The position numbers were made by a program, and so were the translations under genes. Positions 26,607 to 35,703 of a DNA stretch of 64,000 nucleotides are shown here, in pieces; within the stretch, counting starts at the first letter, position 1, and the number at the start of each line of letters is the position of its first letter. The DNA lies in the NCBI GenBank assembly GCA_964398315.1, contig CAYNMV010000001.1, forward strand, positions 1-64,000. Reading direction: 5' to 3'. Below the pieces are notes generated by a model. It made no database searches, was not told where the DNA came from, and saw only the letters and a program-made list of their open reading frames with translations. Source of the stretch: JADLCB01 sp964398315 (GTDB lineage Bacteria; Planctomycetota; Phycisphaerae; Tepidisphaerales; Tepidisphaeraceae).

Positions 26607-28709
26607 ATGAGCGCGATTCCGTCCAACCCGATCCTCACCCGCCTGCACGAGAACCGCGGAATGATCTTTCCGGTGTCGTTCATCGCGCTGCTGATCGTGT
26701 TGCTGGCGCCGTTGCCGACGAGTGTGCTGGACCTGCTGCTGGTCCTGAACCTGACGGTGTCGGTGATCGTGCTGGTGACGACGATTTATGTCAAATCGCC
26801 GCTGGAATTCGCCGTCTTTCCCTCGCTGCTGCTGGCGGTCACGCTCTTCCGCCTGGTCCTGAACGTGGCGACGACGCGGCTGATCCTCACCGCCGGCGAT
26901 GCCACTACCCCTGAGGAGGCCGCGTATGCCGCGGGTCACGTGGTCTTCCAGTTCAGCGAGTTTGTCGCGGGCGGGCAGCTCGCGGTGGGGATCATCATCT
27001 TCCTGATCATCTTCGTCATCCAGTTCATCGTCATTACCAAGGGTTCTGGCCGCATCAGCGAGGTGGCTGCCCGATTCACGCTGGATGCCATGCCCGGCAA
27101 GCAGATGGCGATCGACGCCGATCTGAATGCCGGTGTGATCGACGAAGCCGAGGCCCGCCGCCGCCGCGAGAATGTGAGCCGGGAGGCCGACTTCTATGGG
27201 GCCATGGACGGTGCCAGCAAGTTCGTCCGCGGCGATGCCATCGCCGGCATCATCATCACCTTCGTGAATATCCTTGGTGGCATCTATGTCGGCATGGTGG
27301 AGAAGCAGTGGGGCATCCTCGAGTGCCTGTCGACCTACACTCGCCTGACAATCGGTGATGGGCTGGTCAGCTCGATCCCGGCGTTCATCACCTCACTGGC
27401 GGCCGGCCTGATCGTCACCCGCACCAGCAGCAAAAACGACCTGGGTGATGAGATCCTGAACCAGTTGCTGGCCAAACCGCGGGCCCTCATCATCGCCGCG
27501 GGATTTCTGTTTCTGCTGAGCTTCACGGGACTGCCGCAGATTCCACTCTGGCTGCTGGCGATCTCGTGCGGCACGATTGCCTACATCATCACCAGCGGCA
27601 CCAAAAAGCAGCAGGCACAGGCCGAGGAAGCCAAGGTTGCCGAGGCGGCGGCCAAGGAACCGGAGAAAGTCGAAAAGCTGCTCGACCTGGACACGATGGA
27701 GCTGGAAGTGGGCTATGGCCTGGTGCGCCTGGTGGATGCCAGCAAGGGGGGCGATCTGCTGGATCGCATCTCGCTGATCCGCCGGCAAATCGCCATGGAA
27801 CTGGGGATCATCGTCCCGCCCATCCGCATCCGCGACAACATGCAGTTGGGCGCCAACGACTACGTGGTGAAGATCAAGGGCCAGCCGATCGGACGCGGCG
27901 TGGCCTACCCCGAGCAGTACCTGGCCATGGACAACGGCGCCACCACCGGCGCCATCCCCGGCGGCACGCTGACCACCGAACCGGCCTTCGGCCTGCCGGC
28001 CTACTGGATCACCGAATCAGAGCGCGAACAGGCCGAGCTGATGAACTACACCGTCGTCGAGGCCACCAGCGTGCTGGCCACGCACCTGACCGAGGTGATC
28101 AAGGCACACGCCCACGAGCTGCTGACCCGACAGGAGATTCAGAACCTGCTGGAGAACCTCAAGGCGCGCGTGCCGGCGCTGGTGGAGGAAGTCATCCCCA
28201 CCGTGGTGAAGCCGGGCGAGCTCCAGCAGGTGTGCAGGAACCTGCTGCGGGAGCGCGTGCCGATCCGCGACCTGGAAACGATCCTGGAAACACTGGGCGA
28301 TTTCGCGACCCGCACCAAGGACCTGGATGTTCTGACGGAATATGTGCGCAATGCGCTGGCCAGAACCATCTGCAAACAGTATGTAGATGATGGCGATCGC
28401 ATCTGGTGCCTGACGCTGGATCCGGCGCTGGAGGATCTGATCAACGGGCACATCGAGCGCAACGAGCGCGGCTCAACCAATACCCTGCCGCCTCAGACGG
28501 CCCAGCAGGTGGTGCAGCAGATCGCAGCCCGGGTGCAGGAGCAGCAGCAGACCGGCCGGACACCGGTGGTGCTCTGCTCGCCGCAGATCCGGTCGGCCCT
28601 GCGGCGGATGATTGAGACAAGCCTGCCCCACGTGGCGGTGCTGGCCTACAACGAGGTCGTGCCGGATGTGGCGGTGGAGGCGGTGGCGATGATTGGGATG
28701 AACGGATAG
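26607..28709 (+). CDS. flhA: Flagellar export protein FlhA
   Basis: A 700-aa protein: eight membrane helices in the first 330 residues and a large cytoplasmic domain forming the nonameric ring that receives export chaperones. Conserved blocks include VYVKSPLEFAVFPSLLL, the FHIPEP-type loop VAARFTLDAMPGKQMAIDADLNAG and DGASKFVRGDAIAGIIIT. The C-terminal part has HLTEVIKAHAHELLTRQE and the usual ending VAVEAVAMIGMN. No clear ribosome-binding site precedes the ATG; the upstream palindrome ends 7 nt away, so translation may depend on coupling to flhB. Confidence 0.98.
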   Translation: MSAIPSNPILTRLHENRGMIFPVSFIALLIVLLAPLPTSVLDLLLVLNLTVSVIVLVTTIYVKSPLEFAVFPSLLLAVTLFRLVLNVATTRLILTAGDATTPEEAAYAAGHVVFQFSEFVAGGQLAVGIIIFLIIFVIQFIVITKGSGRISEVAARFTLDAMPGKQMAIDADLNAGVIDEAEARRRRENVSREADFYGAMDGASKFVRGDAIAGIIITFVNILGGIYVGMVEKQWGILECLSTYTRLTIGDGLVSSIPAFITSLAAGLIVTRTSSKNDLGDEILNQLLAKPRALIIAAGFLFLLSFTGLPQIPLWLLAISCGTIAYIITSGTKKQQAQAEEAKVAEAAAKEPEKVEKLLDLDTMELEVGYGLVRLVDASKGGDLLDRISLIRRQIAMELGIIVPPIRIRDNMQLGANDYVVKIKGQPIGRGVAYPEQYLAMDNGATTGAIPGGTLTTEPAFGLPAYWITESEREQAELMNYTVVEATSVLATHLTEVIKAHAHELLTRQEIQNLLENLKARVPALVEEVIPTVVKPGELQQVCRNLLRERVPIRDLETILETLGDFATRTKDLDVLTEYVRNALARTICKQYVDDGDRIWCLTLDPALEDLINGHIERNERGSTNTLPPQTAQQVVQQIAARVQEQQQTGRTPVVLCSPQIRSALRRMIETSLPHVAVLAYNEVVPDVAVEAVAMIGMNG

Positions 28710-28710
28710 G

Positions 28711-28793
28711 GATTTGCGACTTTGGGTTTGCGACTGATGGGCAGGCGGCGCGTCCGGCCTCAATCGCAGATCACAAATCGGCAATCGCAAATG
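28711..28793. repeat. Word-iterated palindromic element B (flhA-flhF)
   Basis: Left arm from 28711 reads loose copies of TTTGCGAC; right arm 28761-28792 reads the complement as TTTGCGAT words (ATCGCAGATC, ACAAATCGG, CAATCGCAAAT). ATTTGCGA pairs perfectly at the base. It begins 1 nt after the flhA stop and ends 5 nt before the flhF ATG. Confidence 0.75.
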
Positions 28794-28798
28794 GTGCT

Positions 28799-30040
28799 AT
28801 GAATCTACAAACCTTTCGAGCCTCGACCATGGCCGATGCGCTGCGGCAGGTGAAGGCGGCAATGGGACCCGATGCCGTCATCCTGCACACGCGCACGATC
28901 CAGCGTCGCCGCTGGCTGGGCTTGCGGCGCCGGGAGGTGGTGGAGATCACCGCCGGCGCGGGGCTGAATGTCGGGCCGCGCCGGATGCGGCTCGGAACAC
29001 GCGGCATGGCGCGCCCTGAGACGGGCACTGCCGTTGCATCGCGCGAGCTGCGCCACCGGGCGCTGCCCCAGGCCGGCACTTACCTCAACCAGGCTGCCAC
29101 TGCGGCCCCGGCACCGGGCAAGGAGCTGCTCAACACCCCGGTGGTGTCCAATGTCATGATTCGGGAGCTGACCAATGAGGTCACCACCCTGAAAAGCCTG
29201 GTCAAGGAGTTCGTCGATACCAGCCGCCGCCAGCAGATGCCGGCCATGCCCGAAGAGCTGTTTGACTACTATCGGCAGCTCATCGAGAACCAGGTCGCCG
29301 ACGAGATCGCCGCCGACATCCTCCGCACGGTGCAGGCCGAGCTGCGGCCGGAGATGTTTACCAGTGCCAACGCGGTGCGGGAGAAGATCGGCGAGCAGCT
29401 TGAGAAGCTTCTGCCGGTATCCGGCCCGATCATTCGCAAGAAGAACATCGGCCCGCATGTGGCGGCCCTGATCGGCCCGACCGGCGTGGGCAAGACCACC
29501 ACCATCGCGAAGCTGGCGGCCAACCTGAAGCTGCGTGAGAAGCGGCAGGTGGGGCTGATCACGATCGACACCTACCGCATCGCCGCCATCGACCAGTTGC
29601 GCAAGTACGCCGATATCCTGGGCGCGCCGCTGCGGGTGGTGAACTCGCCCGAGGAGCTGCGTGAGGCGGTGGCGGCACTGGGGGACAATGACTATGTGCT
29701 GATAGATACCGCCGGCCGCAGTCCCAATGATGCCATGAAGATCAGCGAGCTGCGCAGCTTCATCGCCGCAGCCCAGGCCGATGAAGTGCACTTGGTCCTC
29801 TCCAGCACGGCCAGTGCGCAGGCGGTGGACCTGGCGGTTCAGCGCTTCGGCGAGGTGGGAGTGGACAAGGTGATTTTCACCAAGATCGACGAAGCCGCTC
29901 ACGTTGGCGTGATCCTCAACGTTGCGCGGCAGATCAACAAGGGCCTGTCGTATATCACGACCGGCCAGGACGTGCCGGACGACATCGAGGTCGGCCGTGG
30001 ACGTCGCCTGGCGCAACTGATTCTCGGGAGCCAGCCATGA
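28799..30040 (+). CDS. flhF: SRP-like GTPase FlhF
   Basis: A 413-aa protein with the N-terminal B domain (MNLQTFRASTMADALRQVKAAMGPDAVILHTR split by RR-rich sequence), a variable linker and an SRP54-type NG domain. G1 is GPTGVGKTTT, the DTYRIAAIDQL insertion box follows, G3 is DTAGRSPND and G4 is TKID. FlhF sets the place and number of polar flagella. It overlaps flhG by 4 nt (ATGA), indicating translational coupling. Confidence 0.96.
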   Translation: MNLQTFRASTMADALRQVKAAMGPDAVILHTRTIQRRRWLGLRRREVVEITAGAGLNVGPRRMRLGTRGMARPETGTAVASRELRHRALPQAGTYLNQAATAAPAPGKELLNTPVVSNVMIRELTNEVTTLKSLVKEFVDTSRRQQMPAMPEELFDYYRQLIENQVADEIAADILRTVQAELRPEMFTSANAVREKIGEQLEKLLPVSGPIIRKKNIGPHVAALIGPTGVGKTTTIAKLAANLKLREKRQVGLITIDTYRIAAIDQLRKYADILGAPLRVVNSPEELREAVAALGDNDYVLIDTAGRSPNDAMKISELRSFIAAAQADEVHLVLSSTASAQAVDLAVQRFGEVGVDKVIFTKIDEAAHVGVILNVARQINKGLSYITTGQDVPDDIEVGRGRRLAQLILGSQP

Positions 30041-30888
30041 CGGTCATCGATCAGGCAACCAGCTTGCGTTCGCTGGCGGCGGCCCGGCCCCGCGCCAGCG
30101 TGATTGCCATCACCAGCGGCAAGGGAGGCGTGGGCAAGAGCAACATTGCCGTCAACCTTGCCATCCGCCTTTCGGCCGCGCAGAAGAACGTTGTGCTGCT
30201 CGACGCCGACCTGGGGCTGGCCAACGCCGATGTTTTGTGCAATATCGATGTGCCGTACAACCTGGCCCACGTCATCGCCCGCAAGAAGGAACTGGAGGAT
30301 GTGCTGTTCCGCGCTCCCGGTGGGTTCCGGCTGGTGGGCGGGGCCACGGGCCTGGCGCGGATGGCCGACCTGACTGATTTCGACCGCCAGCGCGTGATTC
30401 ACGCGATGGCCGAACTGGAAGAGTCGGCCGACATCATCCTGATCGACACTGGCGCCGGGATCAGCCCCAACGTGCTGTCCTTTACAAGGGCGGCCGACCA
30501 TGTGCTGGTGGTGACGACACCTGAGCCAACGGCCATCACCGATGCCTACGCCGTGATCAAGGTCATCACGCGCGATGCGGCCGATCGGCGCGTGAGCCTG
30601 CTGGTTAACCAGGTGCGTACCGCCGCCGAGGCGCGGGCGGTGTATGACCGCATCGCGCGGGTGGCAAAGAATTTCCTGGGCGTGTCGGTGCTCGATGGCG
30701 GCCACTGCGTCGCCGATGAGCAGGTGCCGCTGGCGGTGCGACGGCGTACGCCGTTCGTACTTGGCGCCCCGCGCTGCGCGGCAAGCCTGTGCATCGCCCA
30801 ACTGGCCACGCGCCTGGAGCGCGGGATGATCACCCCCCGCAACAGTGGAGGGTTCTTCAACCGCATGAGCCGCTGGTTTCGTCGCTGA
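30037..30888 (+). CDS. flhG: MinD-like ATPase FlhG/FleN/YlxH
   Basis: A 283-aa deviant Walker A ATPase (SGKGGVGKSNIAVNLA, with the signature Lys), switch motifs LLDADLGLANADV and LIDTGAGISPNV. FlhG limits flagellar number by stimulating the FlhF GTPase and by restraining flagellar gene control. A C-terminal amphipathic stretch (FFNRMSRWFRR) could be the membrane-targeting helix seen in MinD. Order flhF-flhG is the usual one in polar-flagellated bacteria. Confidence 0.95.
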   Translation: MTVIDQATSLRSLAAARPRASVIAITSGKGGVGKSNIAVNLAIRLSAAQKNVVLLDADLGLANADVLCNIDVPYNLAHVIARKKELEDVLFRAPGGFRLVGGATGLARMADLTDFDRQRVIHAMAELEESADIILIDTGAGISPNVLSFTRAADHVLVVTTPEPTAITDAYAVIKVITRDAADRRVSLLVNQVRTAAEARAVYDRIARVAKNFLGVSVLDGGHCVADEQVPLAVRRRTPFVLGAPRCAASLCIAQLATRLERGMITPRNSGGFFNRMSRWFRR

Positions 30889-30930
30889 TTCTTGCTCCGC
30901 GGCGGCACCGCGGGAAAGTGAGGCTTGACT

Positions 30931-31197
30931 ATGGCCCAACCAGACCCCAATCTGCTCTCGCGGCGCCTGGCCGCCGCCGTGGCGCTGATCGCGTTCGCGG
31001 TGGCGCTGCTGGCGGGGTTGCAGTCGGGTAACACCTTCTCCACAACTGTGACCCGGGCGTTGATCGCCATGGTGGGGACGTTTGCCATCGGGCTGGTACT
31101 CGGCGTCATGGCGCAGAAGATGCTGGATGAGAATCTGGCGGAGGCGGAGAAAAAGTTGAGAGATTTTCAGGCGGAAACGCCCGCGAACGGCCGATAA
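30931..31197 (+). CDS. Small two-helix membrane protein in the flagellar operon
   Basis: An 88-aa protein, family not recognised. Two hydrophobic segments (LAAAVALIAFAVALLAGL and ALIAMVGTFAIGLVLGVMA) with a short Ser/Thr-rich loop, then a charged C-terminal tail (LDENLAEAEKKLRDFQAE) likely helical in the cytoplasm. It lies between flhG and fliA on the same strand, so a role in flagellar assembly or number control is possible. ATG at 30931 is 7 nt after GAGG; a TTG 6 nt earlier is also in frame. Confidence 0.75.
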   Translation: MAQPDPNLLSRRLAAAVALIAFAVALLAGLQSGNTFSTTVTRALIAMVGTFAIGLVLGVMAQKMLDENLAEAEKKLRDFQAETPANGR

Positions 31198-31306
31198 ACC
31201 GAAGTGGGCATTTCTACCGATTTGGCCCATCGCCATGCTTCGACAGGATGTCGCGGCGGCGGCGGGGTGTGACAAGCAGACATGAACCCAAGGACCGGGA
31301 GGCAGT

Positions 31307-32128
31307 ATGCCGAAAGCATCGGCGCCGGTGTCGAAAAAGCCGCAATCGCGTGAAATCCGTGACATCAGGGATGTCTGGATTGAGTACAAGCAGACCAAGA
31401 GCGAGGCCCTGCGCAACATCCTGATGGAAAATTACCTCCATCTGGTGCGTTACAATGCCGAGCGCATCCATGTCAAACTGCCCGATGAGGTTGAGCTGGA
31501 CGACCTGATGTCGGCCGGCATCTTCGGGCTGATGGACGCCATCAATGCCTTTGACCTCGATCGAGGCGTGAAGTTCGAGACCTACTGCGCCCCGCGCATC
31601 CGCGGTGCGATCCTGGACGAGCTGCGCAGCATGGACTGGGTACCGCGGCTGGTGCGCAGCCGTGCCCACAAGCTCGATGGTGCCACCCGGCAGCTTGAGG
31701 TGGAACTGGGCCGCCAGCCCACCAACGAGGAGATCGCCAAGCGGCTGAAGATCTCGATGGCCGAGTTCGAGAAGATCTCCAAGGACGCCAGCGCTGTCGG
31801 CTTGGTCAGCCTGTCGCGCAAGTGGTTCGAGACGGACTCGAACAAGGATGTGCGCGAGATCGACGTGCTGGAAGACAAGCGCGGGGCCGATCCGGTGCGC
31901 GAAATTCAGCGCAAGGATCTGAAGGAGCTGATCACCCGCGGGCTGAGCCGGGCTGAGCGACTCATCATCATCCTCTACTACTTTGAGGAGATGACGATGA
32001 AGGAGATCGGCGCCACGCTCGACCTGTCCGAGTCGCGCGTCAGCCAGATGCACTCGTCCATTCTCGCCCGCCTCAAGGCGCAGATGGCCGATCGCAAGAA
32101 GGAATTCCACCAGGCCGCCGCGGTGTAA
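31307..32128 (+). CDS. fliA: Flagellar sigma factor FliA (sigma28)
   Basis: A 273-aa sigma70-family factor of the FliA/WhiG group. Region 2 has ENYLHLVRYNAERIH and DDLMSAGIFGLMDAINAFDL, followed by FETYCAPRIRGAILDELR. Region 3 has RQLEVELGRQPTNEEIAKRL and region 4 has SRAERLIIILYYFEEMTMKEIGATLDLSESRVSQMHSS, a helix-turn-helix for the -35 box. It would transcribe late flagellar genes, none of which lie in this window. GGGAGG is about 5 nt before the ATG. It closes the operon. Confidence 0.96.
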   Translation: MPKASAPVSKKPQSREIRDIRDVWIEYKQTKSEALRNILMENYLHLVRYNAERIHVKLPDEVELDDLMSAGIFGLMDAINAFDLDRGVKFETYCAPRIRGAILDELRSMDWVPRLVRSRAHKLDGATRQLEVELGRQPTNEEIAKRLKISMAEFEKISKDASAVGLVSLSRKWFETDSNKDVREIDVLEDKRGADPVREIQRKDLKELITRGLSRAERLIIILYYFEEMTMKEIGATLDLSESRVSQMHSSILARLKAQMADRKKEFHQAAAV

Positions 32129-32190
32129 GCAGCCGCCGGCCTGCATCTCTGCAGGGAGAGAAGAAACGCAACCGCGGGCTATGCGGAGAG

Positions 32191-32219
32191 CCGCCCGGAG
32201 TGATCCTCCGGGCGGTTTT
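32191..32219 (+). terminator. Rho-independent terminator after fliA
   Basis: CCGCCCGGAG, loop TGATC, CTCCGGGCGG, then TTTT: a perfect 10-bp stem 63 nt after the fliA stop. It ends the flagellar operon and lies 20 nt from the 3' end of the convergent deacetylase gene. Confidence 0.9.
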
Positions 32220-32238
32220 GTATGCGCTGATGCGGCTC

Positions 32239-33243
32239 TCAGGCGCTGAGGCCGATCAGATGGCGCACGACACCCCGGCCCAGGGCGCGCAGGTTGTACC
32301 CGCCTTCCAGCGCGCTGATGACCCGTCCCTGGCAGTGTCGTTCGGCCACCGCCACCAGGGAACGCGTCATCAGTTCGTATCCCTCCTCGCTCAATTCGAT
32401 CTCCGCCAGCGGATCATCGGCGTGGGCGTCAAAACCCGCGGCAATCAGCAGCACCTGCGGATCGAACTCCTCCAGCTCGGGGATGATGCGGTTGTCCATC
32501 ACGCGCAGGTAATCGACATCGTTACTGCCCGGCTGAAACGGCACATTGACCGTATAGCCCCGGCCAGTGCCCAGGCCGATTTCCCAGTTCATGCCGCTGC
32601 CGGGGTAGCAGGTGCGCGGATCCTGGTGCAGGCTGACGGTCATCACGCTGCGATCCTGCTCAAAGCAGGCCTGGCTGCCGTTGCCGTGGTGCACATCGAA
32701 ATCCACGATGGCGATGCGCTCGATGCCGTGGCGCTGCTGAAGGTAACGGGCGGCGATGGCCAGATTTGAAAAAAGGCAGAATCCCATCGCCCGATCCGGC
32801 TCGGCGTGGTGTCCCGGCGGGCGTACCGCAGCAAACGCCCGCCGCACTTCGCCGGCCATGACCGCATCAACACAGCGCAGCACGCATCCCAGCGCCAGGA
32901 GGGCCGAATCGAAGCTGCGGGCCATGACCGGCGTATCCCCCTGGTCCAGCACGCCGCCGATCTGGCAGACATGCCGCACCTGTTCGATATAGGCCCGGCT
33001 GTGGACCAGCTCAATCCATCGCTCATCGGCCGGTCCGGCCGACAGCTCGATCAGCCGACCCGGCACCGCCGGCAGCGGCCCGAAGTCCATCCGAAAGTCA
33101 TCGAACGGATTGGGCGAGTCGATCAGTCCCGCCAGCCGCACCGCACGGAATATGGCGCGCAGCCGATCCTGCCGCTCGGGGTGATGGGGCCCCGTATCAT
33201 GCTCGATCATGCCAGGATGGGTGCAGAAGCCCGTGGGAACCAT
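32239..33243 (-). CDS. Histone deacetylase-like amidohydrolase
   Basis: A 334-aa arginase/deacetylase-fold protein. The signatures are EHDTGPHHPERQDRL near the N-terminus, the catalytic RPPGHHAEPDRAMGFC with its His pair, the zinc site in IVDFDVHHGNGSQ and the second Asp in GFDAHADDPLAE. EGGYNL, near the end, is also typical. Bacterial members are acetylpolyamine or acetoin-utilisation (AcuC) deacetylases; which one cannot be told from sequence alone. It converges on fliA and is followed upstream by TVP38. Confidence 0.95.
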   Translation of the reverse strand: MVPTGFCTHPGMIEHDTGPHHPERQDRLRAIFRAVRLAGLIDSPNPFDDFRMDFGPLPAVPGRLIELSAGPADERWIELVHSRAYIEQVRHVCQIGGVLDQGDTPVMARSFDSALLALGCVLRCVDAVMAGEVRRAFAAVRPPGHHAEPDRAMGFCLFSNLAIAARYLQQRHGIERIAIVDFDVHHGNGSQACFEQDRSVMTVSLHQDPRTCYPGSGMNWEIGLGTGRGYTVNVPFQPGSNDVDYLRVMDNRIIPELEEFDPQVLLIAAGFDAHADDPLAEIELSEEGYELMTRSLVAVAERHCQGRVISALEGGYNLRALGRGVVRHLIGLSA

Positions 33244-33419
33244 AAGAACCGCCCATTCTCGGCAGTTTCCGGCGGAATGTCGAATACGCTAGCCACTGCC
33301 CAATAGCGATGATGCGCCAGGCCGATACAACCGGCCAGAAGGGGTGGTCCGAGCGAAATGTAAACCGTCGCCTCAGCCTGTTTTGTTTATTCTTGCGTTT
33401 TCCTGCCCCCCATGCGATC

Positions 33420-33437
33420 AGCGCTGGTGCCAGCGCT
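33420..33437 (-). terminator. Hairpin abutting the TVP38 stop codon
   Basis: AGCGCTGG, two bases, CCAGCGCT: a compact perfect inverted repeat directly 3' of the TVP38 gene on the minus strand, without a U-tract. Probably a 3'-end or termination structure. Confidence 0.45.
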
Positions 33438-34142
33438 CTATTCTACGCCCATCCGCCGGAACCAGCGCGGGCGGAGATAGCGCAGGGCCAGGGGGGTCAG
33501 CAGCAGCAGGTTGATCGTGCCAAAGATGAGCCAGTAGCGCCAGGAGTAAAAGAGGGTGAAGTCCGCGCCGACGGTGACATAGAGCGTCAGCGCCGGGAAA
33601 CCGCCCAGGATCGAGCCGAGGAATACTTCTGCCGCCTTGATGCGGGTCAGGCCCAGCAGGTAGTTGCTGATGCCAAAGGGGAGGAAGTAGGCCAGACGGA
33701 TGGCCATGACTACCAGCAGGCCGTTATGGCCGAGCTTTTCCTCCAGCAGGCGGACGCGTTCCATCCGGCTTTCGATGCGGGTGCGGAACCACTCGCCCAC
33801 CAACCAGCGAGAGAAGAGCATGGTGATCGTCGCTCCAATCGCCGCCGCTGCCAGGGTGTAGGTGCATCCCCATCCCAGGCCGAAGGCGAAGCCGGCAAGA
33901 ATCTGCAGCCACCAGATCGGCAACAGCAGCAGGGCGCACAGCAGGTACAGCCCGAGGTAAATCAGCGGTGCAAGAACCGGATGCAGCATCACCCAGGCCC
34001 GCGCCTCATCACCGAACGCGATCGGCCGGCGCATGACCTCCCGACCCGTTTCGGTACTGCCGGCGAACCAGATGGCCGTGATGATGGCACCGACCAGCAG
34101 CACGGAGATGATCGGGCGAAGACGGTTCAAAACTGCGGTCAT
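33438..34142 (-). CDS. TVP38/TMEM64 (DedA-like) membrane protein
   Basis: A 234-aa integral membrane protein of the SNARE-associated/VTT domain family. About six hydrophobic stretches are seen (PIISVLLVGAIITAIWFAG; PLIYLGLYLLCALLLLPIW; and others), with the family motifs GFAFGLGWGCTY and R-L-A-Y-FLPFGISNYLLGLT. Family members act as lipid scramblases/transporters at membranes. The first ATG (MTAVLNRL) is used. It is in line with the deacetylase gene, separated by 194 bp. Confidence 0.88.
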   Translation of the reverse strand: MTAVLNRLRPIISVLLVGAIITAIWFAGSTETGREVMRRPIAFGDEARAWVMLHPVLAPLIYLGLYLLCALLLLPIWWLQILAGFAFGLGWGCTYTLAAAAIGATITMLFSRWLVGEWFRTRIESRMERVRLLEEKLGHNGLLVVMAIRLAYFLPFGISNYLLGLTRIKAAEVFLGSILGGFPALTLYVTVGADFTLFYSWRYWLIFGTINLLLLTPLALRYLRPRWFRRMGVE

Positions 34143-34243
34143 GCAGGAAGGTAAATCAAGGTGGCATGAGCGACCCGGCCGTCATTTTCTGAAGGGAAAA
34201 CAAAACTGCCGGCGGCCCGTCCGCGCCATCCCCAGTCATCAAA

Positions 34244-34996
34244 TCACCGGTTGGCGTACATCATACACCGCATGGCGATCCAGTACGTCCAGAAGAGGTA
34301 GACCGCGCTGATGATAATCTCAGCGCTGAGCGCGTAAAGGTAGAGCGAGGAGATATTGGCTGGCATGTCCGCCAGATATGGCGAAAAAAGGAGCCACTGG
34401 TGCCCCTGCACGGTCAACAGCACCAGCAGCGCCACCGGCGGATAGTGGGCCGCGTGGTACGCCAGCCCACGCAGCACAACCGGGTACGGAAGACGGATAC
34501 CGCGATAGGCCGCCTCCCACGCGGTCAGCTTCGCGGCCAGGCGGTTGATCACCTCAAGCGCGAGATAGACCAGGCCAATCAACAGCGGTGCCACCCATCC
34601 GTGCCGGCGGCCGGGCACCAGCCACCTGAATTGCCAGGCCATGTGCCCATACGCCGCCAGCCCGAACGCCAGTGCAGTGAACGCCCAGTGGATGCGCGCC
34701 AGCTTGAGCGCCGGCGGCAGCGGCTCACGTGTGGCGAGGGTGCGGAAAAAGCGCGTGGGACGGAACAGAACCAGCAGCGAGGTCGCTCCAAACGCCGCCA
34801 GCTTTGCACCGATCCCGTGCGCCAGCTCCCACGCCGGCGGCCGGCGATGGGCACCCAGGCTCGGCTCAATCAAGTTGCCGCACTCCGGACAGCGCGAGTC
34901 AGTTGGCAGGCCATTGAGCACATAGCCGCATGATTCGCATAGCAGATCCCCTTCGGCGGGGGCGATGCGGGCGGCAGGGTCGATGCGTGTCATCAT
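34244..34996 (-). CDS. Zinc-ribbon multipass membrane protein, function unknown
   Basis: A 250-aa protein with an N-terminal zinc ribbon (C-E-S-C at about 20-23, then C-P-E-C at about 36-39, followed by GNLIEPSLG). About five membrane helices follow, e.g. HWAFTALAFGLAAYGHM, WVAPLLIGLVYLALEVI and IIISAVYLFWTYWIAM. This layout resembles the Yip1-like proteins common in planctomycetes, where the ribbon precedes a membrane domain. No enzyme motif is seen. AAGGATG lies just before the ATG pair. It is divergent from the lipoprotein gene, sharing a 21-bp promoter interval. Confidence 0.75.
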   Translation of the reverse strand: MMTRIDPAARIAPAEGDLLCESCGYVLNGLPTDSRCPECGNLIEPSLGAHRRPPAWELAHGIGAKLAAFGATSLLVLFRPTRFFRTLATREPLPPALKLARIHWAFTALAFGLAAYGHMAWQFRWLVPGRRHGWVAPLLIGLVYLALEVINRLAAKLTAWEAAYRGIRLPYPVVLRGLAYHAAHYPPVALLVLLTVQGHQWLLFSPYLADMPANISSLYLYALSAEIIISAVYLFWTYWIAMRCMMYANR

Positions 34997-35004
34997 CCTT
35001 ATGG

Positions 35005-35010
35005 TATTGT
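35005..35010 (+). promoter_or_regulatory. -10 box 7 nt before the lipoprotein start
   Basis: TATTGT (4/6) followed by 7 nt and the ATG at 35018. It lies in the tiny 21-bp interval between two divergent genes, which leaves no room for a conventional leader on either side. Confidence 0.45.
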
Positions 35011-35017
35011 TAAGGGG

Positions 35018-35596
35018 ATGCGAATGTCTCGGCTGATGATCCTTGCTTTGCTGATCGGCGGGTGCGGCGACGATCCGGCCGCCGAAGCCCCCGCGCCAGA
35101 CCCCACCCCGGCTGCCACCCAGCCCGCGCTGCCACCCAAGCCGATCGAGCCGCCCCAGCTCGATTCAGTCTCGATTGCAGTTGCCGATGAAGTGTATCTG
35201 CTCCCGCCGATGGTGCTGCGATTCTGGCCACGGCCGGATGAATCGGGGGCCGACCTGCTTCTTTCCGGCCACGAGAAGGCCGAGCCGACCGGCCACACGC
35301 TGGTCCTCAGCATGGCGGTCGATGCCCAGGATATCGGCCAGCTTCATCAGACTGCCTGGACCTACCTCGCCCCCAGCGATGAGTGGACCGACACGACGCA
35401 GGGCCTCACCCTCAGCGAAGGCCGCTTCGTTCTCCGGCCCTACGATGTCACTGTTCGCTTCACGCCGGTTGATGGCGTGGTGAAAATCAACATCACTGGC
35501 CGCTTTCTTCGCTTTGACACCCGCGCTAACCCTGAACTGCCCGGCAAGCCGATGCCGGTAGAGGCCGCGTTTGATGCGGCCCTGGTCGTGGAGTAA
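35018..35596 (+). CDS. Predicted lipoprotein, function unknown
   Basis: A 192-aa protein with a lipoprotein signal: MRMSRLMILALLIGGCG, the lipobox LIGGC placing the lipidated Cys at residue 16. A Pro/Ala-rich linker (about residues 20-48) leads to a beta-rich domain of about 140 residues (SVSIAVADEVYLLPPMVLRFW, HTLVLSMAVDAQDIG, FVLRPYDVTVRFTPVDGVVKINITGRF). No known family recognised. It probably faces the periplasm. The start codon directly follows a -10-like box, suggesting a leaderless mRNA; the next Met is two codons on. Confidence 0.8.
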   Translation: MRMSRLMILALLIGGCGDDPAAEAPAPDPTPAATQPALPPKPIEPPQLDSVSIAVADEVYLLPPMVLRFWPRPDESGADLLLSGHEKAEPTGHTLVLSMAVDAQDIGQLHQTAWTYLAPSDEWTDTTQGLTLSEGRFVLRPYDVTVRFTPVDGVVKINITGRFLRFDTRANPELPGKPMPVEAAFDAALVVE

Positions 35597-35703
35597 GTGG
35601 GGCGGGAGCGGAATCTGTGGGTGCCGGTGGGCGATTGCCGTGCCCCGTCCTCCCGGCCGCCGCGAAGGAAGCGTTCTTACGGCCGCGCTGCTGCCTGCTG
35701 CTT

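Noticed and set aside
24465..26939. 824-codon frame on the minus strand opposite fliR, flhB and flhA
   Set aside because: Antisense to three certain flagellar genes, rich in H/Q/R as expected for the mirror of GC-rich codons; not a gene.
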